Of a stretch of DNA of 31,252 nucleotides, positions 31,221 to 31,252 are shown piece after piece (the first letter of the stretch is position 1; the number at the start of each line of letters is the position of its first letter). This stretch comes from Eubacteriaceae bacterium UBA6119 (GTDB taxonomy: Bacteria; Bacillota; Clostridia; Eubacteriales; UBA1433), in the NCBI GenBank assembly GCA_002423395.1, contig DIVZ01000008.1, positions 227 to 31,478 of the forward strand, read 5' to 3'. A program made the translations under genes and the position numbers. Below the pieces are notes generated by a model. That model had not been told where the DNA came from, did not search any database, and saw only the letters and a program-made list of their open reading frames with translations.

Positions 31221-31252
31221 CGCGGGGTGGAGCAGCTGGTAGCTCGTCGGGC
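31221..31252 (+). tRNA. tRNA-fMet (initiator), 5' part, cut by window end
   Basis: CGCGGGGTGGAGCAG, with D arm GAGC/GCTC and the start of the anticodon arm CGTCGGGC, matches initiator tRNA-Met. The 5' base C (mismatched with A72 in initiators) and the GGG of the anticodon stem support the initiator identity. The anticodon CAT lies just beyond the window. Confidence 0.9.

Overview
The window is AT-rich, largely single-direction DNA from a low-GC Gram-positive bacterium. It most likely belongs to the Clostridia (Bacillota), with spore-forming ancestry. This rests on a spoIIR homologue, a class III fructose-1,6-bisphosphatase of the Firmicutes type, a UPF0182 membrane protein, strong purine-rich ribosome binding sites, several TTG starts, and the neighbouring rho and rpmE genes. 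Species cannot be named from the sequence alone.

Region 1 (1-6650) is unusual. A K+ uptake locus (small membrane-anchored RCK-like protein, KtrB, KtrA, truncated KdpD-type kinase, KdpE-type regulator) lies between two copies of a repeat made of 5'-truncated 5S rRNA-like fragments plus an intrinsic terminator and AT-rich spacer. A DegV-family lipid-binding protein follows. Then come one more 5S-like fragment and a decayed tRNA-Thr whose 5' acceptor strand no longer pairs. I read this as a 5S/tRNA 'graveyard', possibly used for recombination or termination. It is the most distinctive signal in the window.

Region 2 (6650-10180) is accessory. It holds a divergent HxlR regulator and Old Yellow Enzyme pair, a lone 2-keto-4-pentenoate hydratase-type FAH enzyme, a phage-like KGG-motif protein of higher GC, and a gene-free stretch with two near-identical hairpins and a dispersed palindromic repeat.

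Region 3 (10180-21860) is mostly housekeeping and envelope genes: spoIIR, a PHP phosphoesterase, fbp, a UPF0182 protein, an HtrA protease with a possible leader peptide, an OmpR/EnvZ-type two-component pair, an exported SmpA-like/DUF3221-like protein and an MgtC-family protein. Most units end in clear intrinsic terminators.

Region 4 (22000-31252) begins with an unrecognised charged, helical protein and a 620-bp repeat-rich stretch. The minus-strand rho-rpmE unit follows; Rho carries a duplicated RNA-binding domain. A forward operon serS - DUF4352 lipoprotein - murA - walJ, and an aminotransferase, come next. The window ends inside an initiator tRNA preceded by a consensus promoter.

I did not find a CRISPR array, transposase, complete prophage or recognisable defence system. 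The best candidates for undescribed biology are the 5S-derived repeat family with its flanked K+ locus, the RCK-like membrane protein, the unknown protein at 22002-23123, and the tandem RNA-binding domains in Rho.
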